Shown piece after piece: positions 17,314 through 25,377 of a stretch of DNA of 64,000 bases (its first letter is position 1; every line of letters starts with the position of its first letter). The position numbers were made by a program, and so were the translations under genes. The DNA comes from Halobacteriales archaeon QS_6_71_20 (GTDB lineage: Archaea > Halobacteriota > Halobacteria > Halobacteriales > Haloferacaceae): NCBI GenBank assembly GCA_003020945.1, contig PXRU01000017.1:99513-163512 (forward strand), in the 5' to 3' direction. Under the pieces are notes generated by a model. That model made no database searches. It saw only the letters and a list, made by a program, of their open reading frames with translations, and was not told the origin of the DNA.

Positions 17314-18528
17314 TCAGATCACCCCATCGTCGACGAGCGCCTCGTAGGTGGCCGCGTCCAGCCCCAGTTCCTCGCGGAACACCGCCTCGTTGTGCTCGCC
17401 GTGACCGGGACCGGCGCGCTCGATGGCGCCGGGCGTGCGCGAGAACTTCGGGACGGGGGCGACCGTCCGTAGCTCCCCGAGGTCCGGGTCGGTGACGGTG
17501 ACGATGTCGTCGCGGGCGCGATACTGCTCGTCCTCGTAGATGTCGGCGATGTCGTACACCGGACCGACGATCGCGTCGTTGGCCTCCATGACCTCGATGG
17601 CATCGGCGGTGGCGCGCTCGCGGGTCCACGACTCGATGATCTCATCGAGCGCCTCCGCGTGCTCCACGCGGGCGTCGTTGTCGAGGAACCGGGCGTCGTC
17701 GACGAGATCCGGCCGGTCGATCGCCTCGGCGACGTTCTCGAAGGTCCGCCGGGAGGAGGCGGACACGGCGAGGTAACCGTCGGCGGTTTCATAGACGTTG
17801 CGTGGGGCGGCGCTGGGGTGACGGTTGCCGGTGCGCTCGGGGACCCGGTCCAGGCGGTCGTACGCCTCCACGTCGCCGACGAACAGCCGGAACAGCGGCT
17901 CGTACAGGCTCACGTCGATAACCTGGCCCTCGCCGCTTCCGCCGCGGCCGACGTCGCGCTCGAAGATCGCGAACATCGCCGCCTGCACGGCGAACTGCGC
18001 GGCGGTGATGTCCGCGAGGCTGATCGGCGGCAGGAGCGGCTCGCTGTCCGGGAACCCGTTCACCGAGGCCCACCCGGAGATCCCCTCCGCGATGGTGCCG
18101 AAGCCCGGCTTCTCCGCGCGCGGGCCGGTCTGACCGTAGCCCGACAGGCGAACCACCACGAGCTCCTCGTTCTCCTCGCGCAGGCGCTCGGGTCCGATCC
18201 CCCACCCTTCGAGGGTGCCGGGGCGGAAGTTCTCGAGGAACAGGTCCGCGTCCTCGACCAGATCACACAGCAGCGCGCTCCCCGCCTCGGTGCTCAGATC
18301 GAGCGTGATACACCGCTTGTTCCGGCCGAGCGACTTCCACCACAGCGAGCTGTCGCCGTCGAACGGCGGCCACTCGCGGATCGGATCGGGGTGCTCTGGG
18401 TGTTCGACCATCACCACGTCCGCGCCGAAGTCACCCAGCTGGTTGGTTGCGAAGCCGCCGCTTATCATTCCCGAACAGTCGACGACGCGTAACCCGTCGA
18501 GCGGGCCGTCTCGGTGTCGTGCAGTCAT
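17314..18528 (-). CDS. CaiB/BaiF (family III) CoA-transferase
   Basis: The 404-residue protein begins LDGLRVVDCSGMISGGFATNQLGDFGADVV and has the family III hallmarks LGRNKRCITLDL, ENFRPGTLEGWG, and SGYGQTGP. The catalytic Asp is expected in SLADITAA near residue 170. Such enzymes move CoA from a donor thioester to a carboxylic acid without free CoA. It leads the two-gene transcript with the DRE-TIM synthase, so it may activate or recycle the acid that enzyme makes or uses. The TATA-like element at 18562 supports the ATG at 18528. Confidence 0.87.
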   Translation of the reverse strand: MTARHRDGPLDGLRVVDCSGMISGGFATNQLGDFGADVVMVEHPEHPDPIREWPPFDGDSSLWWKSLGRNKRCITLDLSTEAGSALLCDLVEDADLFLENFRPGTLEGWGIGPERLREENEELVVVRLSGYGQTGPRAEKPGFGTIAEGISGWASVNGFPDSEPLLPPISLADITAAQFAVQAAMFAIFERDVGRGGSGEGQVIDVSLYEPLFRLFVGDVEAYDRLDRVPERTGNRHPSAAPRNVYETADGYLAVSASSRRTFENVAEAIDRPDLVDDARFLDNDARVEHAEALDEIIESWTRERATADAIEVMEANDAIVGPVYDIADIYEDEQYRARDDIVTVTDPDLGELRTVAPVPKFSRTPGAIERAGPGHGEHNEAVFREELGLDAATYEALVDDGVI

Positions 18529-18561
18529 AGATTCGATAACTCGGTGACGCAGGAGACGGCA

Positions 18562-18570
18562 CTTAAAAGG
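18562..18570 (-). promoter_or_regulatory. TATA-like element of the CoA-transferase/synthase operon
   Basis: CCTTTTAAG (minus strand) about 36 nt before the ATG at 18528. Confidence 0.45.
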
Positions 18571-18636
18571 CCCGCCGTCGGAAAGAGCGTTGTTCCATCG
18601 CTCGTCGGCTCTTTATCAGTCTCCGACGGGCGCGGT

Positions 18637-18660
18637 GGCGTCGCCCGGCGACGCGACGCC
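18637..18660 (-). terminator. GC hairpin after the Rieske gene
   Basis: GGCGTCGC and GCGACGCC, perfect 8-bp arms with an 8-nt loop, starting 2 nt beyond the Rieske stop on the minus strand. No long T run follows, so termination is inferred only. Confidence 0.35.
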
Positions 18661-18662
18661 GA

Positions 18663-19088
18663 TCAGGAGCCGGTGAAGTCGATCCGGCTGCCGCCGCCTT
18701 CGTCCGTGTCAGCGCCGCTGGGGCCGAGATGCTCGAAGGCGTACTCCTCGTCGTCGAGGTACACGCCGCCGTCGGCGACGGTCACGTCCACCTCCTCCAT
18801 CATCGACCCCTCACAGGGACCGAAGTCGCAGTAGCCGGTGTCGAGTTGGAACGTCGCGCCGTGTCTCCGACACCACACCTCGCCGTTCGTGACGCGGGCG
18901 CCCTCGCCCGTGTCGAGTCGGACGTCCGTCCAGTGCCGGCAGTAGTTCCGGTAGGCGACGACCGTCCCGTCGGACAGCTGCGTCAGGAACGCCTCGCCCA
19001 GCGCTCCCTCGTCGTCGCGGACGGTGAAAAGCAGCGTCTCCCCCTCGGGGACGTCCTCGACGTCGGCGACGCGCTCTGACTCGTCCAT
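18663..19088 (-). CDS. Rieske [2Fe-2S] domain protein
   Basis: The 141-residue soluble protein contains one Rieske domain with cluster ligands in CRH and CRRHGATF spaced 15-20 residues apart (about residues 66-90). It has no signal or membrane helix, so it resembles the ferredoxin-like Rieske component of oxygenases and nitrite reductases, not the bc complex. The ATG at 19088 is chosen because upstream codons are Thr/Ala/Arg-rich. It follows pabC by 34 nt in the same direction; no oxygenase or reductase partner is seen nearby, so its redox role is open. Confidence 0.85.
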   Translation of the reverse strand: MDESERVADVEDVPEGETLLFTVRDDEGALGEAFLTQLSDGTVVAYRNYCRHWTDVRLDTGEGARVTNGEVWCRRHGATFQLDTGYCDFGPCEGSMMEEVDVTVADGGVYLDDEEYAFEHLGPSGADTDEGGGSRIDFTGS

Positions 19089-19122
19089 ACCGGGGACAGC
19101 GGCCGCACGCTTGTATGCCTCC

Positions 19123-20136
19123 CTATTCCGGCGACGTGTCGGCGTCTCCGACCCCGTCGCCGGCGGCGCTCCCGCCATCGTGGCCGTCACGGCTCCCGTC
19201 GTTGTCGCCGTCACGGCCCCCGCCGCCGTAACACTCGGCCTCGACGCGCTCGTCGTAGAGCCGCGAGAGCAGCGTCGTCACCGGTCCGCCTCCGACCTCG
19301 ACGCCGTCGTACGTCCCGACCGGACGTAGCTCCCGGATCGAGGAGGCGAGGAACGCCTCGTCGGCGTCGCGCACGTCGTCGGGGGTGTACGTCCCCTCCT
19401 CGACCGGGAACCCCTCCTCGCGGGCGATGTCGAGCACTTCCGCCCGCGTGACGCCCGGGAGGACGGGGCCGGACAGCGACGGGGTGCGGATGGCGTCGTC
19501 GGCGACGAGAAACAGGTTCGCGGTCGAGCACTCGGCGACGTGTCCCTCGTCGTCGAGCAGCACCGCCTCGTCGGCGCCCGTCACCCGCGTCTCGGCGCGG
19601 GCGAGGACGTTGTTGAGGTAGTTGTGCGTCTTCGCGTCGGCGGGGATCGCCCGGTCGGGCACCGGTCGGACGGACACCGTCTGCAGCGTCGCGGGACCCT
19701 CCCACGTCGACTCGCCGCCGCGGTCGGGGCGGCCGCCGCGGGGGAGCGGCGCCACGACGACGACGACGGTCGGCTCCGTCTCCGCCGGCGACGGCGGCGC
19801 GAACCCGGCCGTCTCCCCGCGCGTGACCGACAGCCGAACGGCGGCGTCGGCCAGGTCGTTCGCCCGGAGCGTGTCGCGCACCCGCGCCTCGAGGTCCAGC
19901 GACGACAGCCCGAGGTCGTCGGCCGGCATCCCGAGCGCTTCGAGCGAGCCGAACAGGCGGTCGACGTGGGCGTCCCACCGCCAGAGCTCGCCGCCGTACG
20001 CCCGCACCGTCTCGAAGGCGGCGTCGCCGTACCGGAACCCCCGGTCCGTCACCGACACCGAGGCCTCCTCCGCGGGAACGATCTCGCCGTCGACGTGATA
20101 ACGACGGTCGCCGTCGCCGTCGGGGTCCTCACGCAT
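19123..20136 (-). CDS. pabC: Class IV aminotransferase, aminodeoxychorismate lyase type
   Basis: The 337-residue PLP enzyme has the fold-type IV opening VSVTDRGFRYGDAAFETVRAYGG, the PLP lysine in DAKTHNYLNN (about residue 167), AVLLDDEGHVAECSTANLF and the late EAFLASSIRELRPV. Family relatives are PabC, branched-chain and D-amino acid transaminases. I prefer PabC because the preceding overlapping ORF carries PabB/PabA remnants and aroE is near. PabC eliminates pyruvate to give 4-aminobenzoate for folate/tetrahydromethanopterin-type cofactors. The final 38 residues are a Gly/Asp tail without structure. Confidence 0.75.
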   Translation of the reverse strand: MREDPDGDGDRRYHVDGEIVPAEEASVSVTDRGFRYGDAAFETVRAYGGELWRWDAHVDRLFGSLEALGMPADDLGLSSLDLEARVRDTLRANDLADAAVRLSVTRGETAGFAPPSPAETEPTVVVVVAPLPRGGRPDRGGESTWEGPATLQTVSVRPVPDRAIPADAKTHNYLNNVLARAETRVTGADEAVLLDDEGHVAECSTANLFLVADDAIRTPSLSGPVLPGVTRAEVLDIAREEGFPVEEGTYTPDDVRDADEAFLASSIRELRPVGTYDGVEVGGGPVTTLLSRLYDERVEAECYGGGGRDGDNDGSRDGHDGGSAAGDGVGDADTSPE

Positions 20137-20377
20137 CCGTCACCACCCCGCGGTCGTCGTCGGTCCACGCCGTCTCCGCGGGCGTCGGGGGGAGCGCGTC
20201 GCGCTCGATACACAGCGAGCGGTAGCGTCCGACAGAGACGCGGTCCGGGAGGTCGGCGAACCCGCCCGTCCGTAGTCGGGGGAGGCCGCGGTCGTCGACG
20301 GCGGCCCGACGCTCGACGGAGATCCGGGCGTCGGCCGCGAGCCGGCGGAACGACTCGCGTGACGTGATCGTTTCCAT
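20129..20377 (-). pseudogene. Fused remnant of pabB (start) and pabA (internal part)
   Basis: The 82-residue frame starts METITSRESFRRLAADARI, like the N-terminus of aminodeoxychorismate/anthranilate synthase component I. From about residue 35 it matches a glutamine-amidotransferase component (PabA/TrpG): GGFADLPDRVSVGRYRSL, then CIERDALPP and AETAWTDD. The catalytic Cys loop, the HPE motif and nearly all of component I are missing. It overlaps pabC by 8 nt, the place where pabB-pabA would be expected in a pab operon. I infer an in-frame deletion joining the two genes. It could still be translated but cannot be an enzyme. Confidence 0.6.
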
Positions 20378-20414
20378 GCGGAGCCGTTCGTCGGCAGGGA
20401 GAAAGCGGGTTCGG

Positions 20415-20472
20415 TTCGGCGACTATGACCTTCGGCTCGGCGGCTACGACCTTTGACCCGGTAGCTACGACT
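20415..20472. repeat. Three degenerate direct repeats at exact 21-nt spacing
   Basis: Copies of a 16-nt motif (TTCGGCGACTATGACC, CTCGGCGGCTACGACC, CCCGGTAGCTACGACT) start at 20415, 20436 and 20457. They fill the gap between the HhH gene and the pab remnant, the last overlapping the HhH stop codon. Confidence 0.6.
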
Positions 20473-21226
20473 CGAACTCGCGCGCGCGGTCGACCCAGCG
20501 GTTCACCCGCTTCTCGGAGACGGTCGTCCGCTCGGCGACGTCGGCGACGTCGGCGTCGACGAGGTCCGCGACCGTCTCGATCCCGATCTCCCCCAGGCGC
20601 TCGGCGTAGGCGGGGCCGATCCCCTTGATCTCGTCGACGGGGACGCCGTCGTCGTCGGCCGTTTCCCCGTTGGCCGTCTCCTCGTCAGTCATCTCTTCGT
20701 CGGCCGTCTCCTCGTCGGCCGGTTCGAGGTCGTCCACGTCCGTCGTGACGTCCCCGGACTCCGGGCCGGCGGCCTCGGCCGGCTCGGCGGCCGCCGCCGG
20801 CTCCTCGCTCGCCTCGGCCTCGTCGACCATCGACTCCGTCGAGGCGGCGGCGTCCGTCCCCGCGGCGGCGGCGTCGTCCTCGTCAGCCGCCGGCTCGCGC
20901 TCGGTCTCCCCCGTCCCGGCGTCCGACTCGTCGTCGGAGCCGTCCTCGAACGCCTCCGTTCCGTGGGTGCCGGTCGCCTCCGCCGGCTCCGCCGCCCCCT
21001 CGTGGTCCGCGTCGACGACCGACCCGGTGGAGCCGGCGGCGTCCGTCCCCCCGGCGGCCGACTCCTCTGCCCCGTCCGGCCCGTCAGTCCCCTTGACCGC
21101 GGCCTCGGTCTCCGCGTCGGGCTCCGTCCGCTCCCGTTCGACGGTCACGGAGGCGTCGCCCCCCCTGCTATCCTCGTCTGTGCGCCCGATCCCCAACAGG
21201 CGCTTGACCGCTCCGAGTAATCCCAT
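20465..21226 (-). CDS. Helix-hairpin-helix protein with acidic linker
   Basis: The ATG at 21226 lies about 29 nt after a clear TATA box and starts MGLLGAVKRLLGIGR, a short amphipathic helix. About 150 Glu/Ala/Ser/Asp-rich residues of low complexity follow (with repeated EETADEE-like units). The protein ends with a compact HhH domain, IKGIGPAYAERLGEIGIETVADLVDAD, and a helical tail. HhH domains bind DNA backbone non-specifically or mediate protein contacts. Total 253 residues. No nuclease or ligase domain is present, so function is unknown. Confidence 0.8.
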   Translation of the reverse strand: MGLLGAVKRLLGIGRTDEDSRGGDASVTVERERTEPDAETEAAVKGTDGPDGAEESAAGGTDAAGSTGSVVDADHEGAAEPAEATGTHGTEAFEDGSDDESDAGTGETEREPAADEDDAAAAGTDAAASTESMVDEAEASEEPAAAAEPAEAAGPESGDVTTDVDDLEPADEETADEEMTDEETANGETADDDGVPVDEIKGIGPAYAERLGEIGIETVADLVDADVADVAERTTVSEKRVNRWVDRAREFES

Positions 21227-21248
21227 GCCGTCGGACCCCACGCCGTCG

Positions 21249-21260
21249 GCTTTTAAAAAA
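21249..21260 (-). promoter_or_regulatory. TATA box of the HhH gene
   Basis: TTTTTTAAAAG on the minus strand, about 28 nt before the ATG at 21226; predicts a leaderless mRNA. Confidence 0.6.
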
Positions 21261-21309
21261 CCAACGGCGGGCGGCGGGAAAACCCCGCGAGCGCCGCCGA
21301 GCGCCGGCG

Positions 21310-22146
21310 TCACTCCAGCGCGGCCCGGAGCGCGTCGTTCATCGCGTCCACCGGGGCGTCCGCGCCGGTCCACCGCTCGAACGCCTCGACACCCTGGAAC
21401 AGCAGCATCCACGCCCCGTCCACCGTGGTCGCGCCCGCGGCGCGGGCGTCGCGGAGCAGCCGGGTCTCCAGCGGGGCGTACACCGCGTCAAGCACCGCGA
21501 GGTCGGCGTGGAGCAGGCCGGCGGGGACCGGCGTCTCGTCGGTCTCCATCCCGACGGTCGTCGCGTTCACCAGCAGGTCCGCGTCCGGCACCCGCCCGGC
21601 GAGGCTGTCGAGCCCGCCCGCGGTGACGGTGCCGATGTCGGCGGTCGGGTCCGCGGGCGCCTCCCGCACCGCCGCCGCCAGCTCCTCGGCGCGCTCGGCG
21701 GTCCGGTTGGCGACGTGGAGGGACGCGGCCCCCTCGGCGAGCGCGAACGCCGCGGCCCGCCCCGCCCCCCCGGCGCCGACGACGACCGCGTCGGCCCCCT
21801 CGCGCGCGACGCCGTGGTAGTCGAACGCCCGCCGGACGCCCACGACGTCGGTGTTGTACCCCCGCGGGGGGTCCGTCGAACAGTCGACGGTGTTCACCGC
21901 CCCCACCGCCGCCGCGAGGTCGGCCGGCTCGACGGCCGCCAGCACGTCCCGCTTGAACGGCACCGTCACGTTCACGCCGGCGACGCCGAGCGTCGACGCC
22001 GCCTCGATCGCCGCCGCGCCCGCGTCGGCGTCCGGCTCGAAGGTGACGTAGCGCGCGTCGATCCCGAGCGCGTCGTACGCCGCCTCGTGCATCGGCGGCG
22101 ACAGCGAGTGCCCTACCGGGTTCCCGACGAGTCCGTACACGTCCAT
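21310..22146 (-). CDS. aroE: Shikimate dehydrogenase
   Basis: The 278-residue enzyme has the substrate-binding opening [17 protein letters not shown], the catalytic Lys in NVTVPFKRD (about residue 63), NAD(P) loop [15 protein letters not shown] and the C-terminal [14 protein letters not shown]. It reduces 3-dehydroshikimate to shikimate with NADPH in aromatic amino acid and chorismate synthesis. The ATG at 22146 is preferred over an upstream in-frame ATG at 22173 because family members start MDVYGL-like. It is upstream of the HhH gene and pabC on the same strand, with the HhH gene having its own promoter. Confidence 0.95.
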   Translation of the reverse strand: MDVYGLVGNPVGHSLSPPMHEAAYDALGIDARYVTFEPDADAGAAAIEAASTLGVAGVNVTVPFKRDVLAAVEPADLAAAVGAVNTVDCSTDPPRGYNTDVVGVRRAFDYHGVAREGADAVVVGAGGAGRAAAFALAEGAASLHVANRTAERAEELAAAVREAPADPTADIGTVTAGGLDSLAGRVPDADLLVNATTVGMETDETPVPAGLLHADLAVLDAVYAPLETRLLRDARAAGATTVDGAWMLLFQGVEAFERWTGADAPVDAMNDALRAALE

Positions 22147-22261
22147 GTCTCCGGCCCCGCGGTCGGGAGACATAAATCACGCCACCTCCGGCGGCGAGCG
22201 CGGGGGGTCGCTCGCGTCCCCGGCGGCGTCGACCGTTCCGGCGCCGCGTAACGAAACGCAA

Positions 22262-22270
22262 GAATAAGGG
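22262..22270 (+). promoter_or_regulatory. TATA-like element of the cation exchanger gene
   Basis: AGAATAAGG about 28 nt before the ATG at 22294. Confidence 0.45.
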
Positions 22271-22293
22271 GGACCCCCGGGAACCTGGCGACA

Positions 22294-23619
22294 ATGAGTT
22301 CGCGCCTTCGCCACCCCCTCGCGGCGCTGTTCGGGGGTGTCCTGCTGACGCTCCCGTGGATCGTGTCGTGGGCGACCGGGCTGAACGAGGGGTTCTCGAC
22401 GCTGACCACCGTCGCGGTGAGCGGGGTGGCGGTGCTCGGCGCCTCGTTCCTGCTGGCGTGGGGCGCCGAGACCGCCGAGAAGGACGTGCCGCGGGCGTTC
22501 GCCATCGCCGTGCTGGCGGTGCTTGCGGTCGCGCCGGAGTACGCCGTCGACGCGTTGTACGCCTGGCAGGCGGGACAGGGCGACCCCGCCGCCGGCAACC
22601 TCGCGGTGGCGAACATGACCGGCGCGAACCGGATCCTCATCGGCATCGGCTGGTCGGGGATCGCGCTGTTCTCGGTGTACCAGGCGTACATCGGGGGGAC
22701 CGACCCCAACGTCGTCGACGGGGAGGGGCGCCTCGGCGACTACGTCTCGCTCGACCGCAGCATCGCCCTGGAGATCGCCTTCCTGTTCCTGGCGACCGTC
22801 TACGCCTTCCTCGTCCCGCTCGGCGGCGGGATCGGCGCCGTCGACACGCTGTTTCTCGTCGGCCTCTACCTCGCGTACATCCTCGTCGTCGTCCGCGGCG
22901 ACGTGGAGGAGGTGGAAGAACAGGTCGGCGTGCCCGCCTACTTCCACGCGAAGTCGCGCTCGGTACGGGTCCCGGTCGTGCTCGCGCTGTTCGCCTACTC
23001 CGGGCTGTTGATCTTCACCGCCGTCGAGCCGTTCGCGCACGGGCTGGAGGAGCTGGGCCTCCAGCTCGGCATCCCCGAGTTCTTCATGATCCAGTGGATC
23101 GCGCCGCTGGCCAGCGAGAGCCCCGAGCTGATCGTCACGGCGTACCTCGTGAACAAGGCGCGCTCGACGGCGGCGTTCAACGCGCTCATCTCCTCGAAGC
23201 TGAACCAGTGGACGCTGCTCATCGGGACGCTCGTGGTCGTGTACAGCATCTCGCTGGGGGGCTACGGCGTGCTGGAGTTCGACCAGAAGCAGGCCGCCGA
23301 GATCTGGATCACGGCCGCACAGAGCTTCTTCGCGCTGGCGATCCTGCTCGACTTCGAGATATCCGTGCGGGAGTCGCTGGCGCTGCTCGTGCTGTTCCTC
23401 TCGCAGGTGATCACCGAGTTCTACTTTATCCGGGCGTTCCCTGAGGCACTGGCCGAGGAGTACTCGATCCTCCTGCTGTACGGCTACACGGTCGTTTACG
23501 TCCTCCTGACGCTCGGCCTGCTCGTCTCCCGATGGGACGAACTGCGCGAGGTCGTCGCCCTCACCGGCGACACCGTCCGCGACGCCGTCGGCGGCGACGC
23601 CGAACAGCCGGCGGACTGA
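22294..23619 (+). CDS. Sodium:calcium antiporter family (CaCA/YrbG-like) membrane protein
   Basis: The 441-residue protein has about twelve hydrophobic segments in two inverted halves. The alpha repeats are visible as AVLAVAPEYAVDALYAW and LASESPELIVTAYLVNKAR, corresponding to the G-(S)-P-E motifs that coordinate cations in the Ca2+/cation antiporter superfamily. A cytoplasmic acidic loop (RGDVEEVEEQVG) lies in the middle. It likely exchanges Na+ (or H+) for Ca2+ at the membrane. It is monocistronic, divergent from aroE, and the leaderless-type promoter supports the start. Confidence 0.85.
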   Translation: MSSRLRHPLAALFGGVLLTLPWIVSWATGLNEGFSTLTTVAVSGVAVLGASFLLAWGAETAEKDVPRAFAIAVLAVLAVAPEYAVDALYAWQAGQGDPAAGNLAVANMTGANRILIGIGWSGIALFSVYQAYIGGTDPNVVDGEGRLGDYVSLDRSIALEIAFLFLATVYAFLVPLGGGIGAVDTLFLVGLYLAYILVVVRGDVEEVEEQVGVPAYFHAKSRSVRVPVVLALFAYSGLLIFTAVEPFAHGLEELGLQLGIPEFFMIQWIAPLASESPELIVTAYLVNKARSTAAFNALISSKLNQWTLLIGTLVVVYSISLGGYGVLEFDQKQAAEIWITAAQSFFALAILLDFEISVRESLALLVLFLSQVITEFYFIRAFPEALAEEYSILLLYGYTVVYVLLTLGLLVSRWDELREVVALTGDTVRDAVGGDAEQPAD

Positions 23620-23691
23620 GCCGGCCGGGGCGCGGCTGCCCCGGATCCGAGACCGACGCGTATTCCAGTCCCAGCCCGCTACACCCCGCCA

Positions 23692-25236
23692 GTGATCGGC
23701 ATCGTCGCCTCCCGGGCGGACCGCGCGTCGACGCACGTCGCCGAGCGGCTGCTCGAGCTCGCGGACTGGACCGAACGGACCGACGCCGACCGCGACGACG
23801 CCGACGGCGGCGGGACCCACCACGTCCTCGACCGCGCCGGCGAGCGTCTCGAACTCCGCTCGTTCGACGGGCTCCACATCCGTCTCGACGACCCGGCGCC
23901 CGCCTTCTCCGAGCGCCCCGACGTCCTCGTGTTCGTCTCCCGCCACTCCGGCGACACCGGGCCGCTCCTGACGTGTCACTTCACGGGCAACTTCGGCGAC
24001 GCCGAGTACGGCGGCGCGGACGGCTCGTTCGCGCCGGCGTGCCCGGGCGTCCAGCGCGCGCTCGTCGCCGGCTTCGACGAGCACGCGCCCGAGGGGTACG
24101 GAGTCGCCGTCGAGGGCACCCATCACGGCCCGACCGAGCTCTCCGTCCCCGGCGTGTTCGCCGAGCTCGGCAGCGGCGACGAGCAGTGGGACGACCCCGC
24201 GGGCGCCGCGGCGGTCGCCCGGTCGGTGCTGGAGCTGCCGGACCGAGACGCGACCGTCGCCGTCGGCGACCCCGACCGGCCGCGCCACCTCGTGGGCTTT
24301 GGCGGCGGCCACTACGCCCCACGGTTCGAGCGGGTGATCCGCGAGACGGCCTGGGGCGTCGGCCACGTCGGCATGGACTGGCAGCTGGAGGAGCTGGGCC
24401 ACCCGGCGGAACACGCGGACGTGCTGGAGGCGGCGATCCGCGCGAGCGACGCCGAGTTCGCGCTCGTGGAGGGGGAGTACCCGGCGCTCCGGGACGCGCT
24501 CGCGGCCCGGGACGTCCGCGTCGTGAGCGAGACGTGGGTGCGCGCGGTCGACGACCGGCCGCTGTCGCTCGTCGCGGCGCTTTCGACCGACCTCGCGCCG
24601 GTCGAGGACGGACTCCGCTTCGGCGACCGGGCGGCCGCCGTCCCCGGAGACACTCCCCCGGCCGACGGCTACCGCGTCGTCGACCTCCCGGCGGAACTGC
24701 TCGCGGCGGCGCAGGGGGTCGACGCCGACGCCGCCCGCGCGGCCGTCGAGCGTCGCGCCGTCGCGTTCGAGACCGAGCAGGCCGGCTCGCGGCCGGCCGG
24801 GCGGGCCGCGCTCCCGACCGACGACGTGACGACCTCGGGCGACGGAACCGCCGGCGGCGACGCCACCACGGCCGATGCAGATTCCGCCGACGGCGATACT
24901 ACCGCCGCCGACACCGGTACGGATGTCGCTGCCGTCGATACGGATGCCGCCGACGCCGATGCGGATGCCGCCGACGGCGACGGGCCGGCCCCGTACGACG
25001 CTCTCGTCGCCGATCTGGCGGCGGTGCTGCGGGAGTCGTACGACGAGGTCGTCCGCGAGGGCGACGCCGTGGTCGCGCGCGTCGAGTCGTTCGACCCGTC
25101 GCTGGCGGCGACGCTGGGCGTCCCCGAGGGGCCGAAGTTCGGCGCGCTGTCGTCGGGCGAGCCGGTGGAGGTGCGCGGGGAGACGATCCGGCCGGAGACG
25201 GTCAGCAGCGAGCGCGAGGAGCAGTTTCCGGTCTGA
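23692..25236 (+). CDS. dtdA: D-aminoacyl-tRNA deacylase (archaeal DtdA)
   Basis: The GTG-started 514-residue protein opens IGIVASRADRASTHV and has the DtdA hallmarks VFVSRHSGDTGPLLTCHFTGN, VEGTHHGPTELS and GGGHYAPRFERV. The enzyme hydrolyses D-amino acids from tRNA, a proofreading role in translation. It is about 60 residues longer than usual because of an Asp/Ala/Thr-rich tract near residues 380-435 encoded by GATGCGGATGCC-like repeats (24834-24990). It precedes ftsZ1 with a 140-nt gap containing a hairpin and promoter. Confidence 0.93.
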   Translation: MIGIVASRADRASTHVAERLLELADWTERTDADRDDADGGGTHHVLDRAGERLELRSFDGLHIRLDDPAPAFSERPDVLVFVSRHSGDTGPLLTCHFTGNFGDAEYGGADGSFAPACPGVQRALVAGFDEHAPEGYGVAVEGTHHGPTELSVPGVFAELGSGDEQWDDPAGAAAVARSVLELPDRDATVAVGDPDRPRHLVGFGGGHYAPRFERVIRETAWGVGHVGMDWQLEELGHPAEHADVLEAAIRASDAEFALVEGEYPALRDALAARDVRVVSETWVRAVDDRPLSLVAALSTDLAPVEDGLRFGDRAAAVPGDTPPADGYRVVDLPAELLAAAQGVDADAARAAVERRAVAFETEQAGSRPAGRAALPTDDVTTSGDGTAGGDATTADADSADGDTTAADTGTDVAAVDTDAADADADAADGDGPAPYDALVADLAAVLRESYDEVVREGDAVVARVESFDPSLAATLGVPEGPKFGALSSGEPVEVRGETIRPETVSSEREEQFPV

Positions 25237-25290
25237 CACGATCGGCGGCGGGCGCGGACCGACGGCGGCGCCGTCCCTCGGTCGAACCCC

Positions 25291-25316
25291 TCAGACGCCG
25301 GCGAACCGGCGTCTGA
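25291..25316 (+). terminator. 11-bp perfect hairpin between dtdA and ftsZ1
   Basis: TCAGACGCCGG, loop CGAA, CCGGCGTCTGA: a perfect stem 55 nt after the dtdA stop and about 25 nt before the ftsZ1 TATA-like element. It may terminate dtdA transcription or bind a regulator of ftsZ1. Confidence 0.5.
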
Positions 25317-25340
25317 CGGGCGCACGACACGAGGGGGAAG

Positions 25341-25350
25341 GATAATAACT
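25341..25350 (+). promoter_or_regulatory. TATA-like element of ftsZ1
   Basis: GATAATAACT, about 30-35 nt before the ATG at 25378; short leader expected. Confidence 0.5.
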
Positions 25351-25377
25351 CTCCATGGGCAACGGAGGTCCATACAT

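Noticed and set aside
22177..25239. 1020-codon minus-strand frame opposite the exchanger and dtdA
   Set aside because: Antisense shadow; no domain, dominated by Arg/Asp/Val, and both plus-strand genes are well supported.
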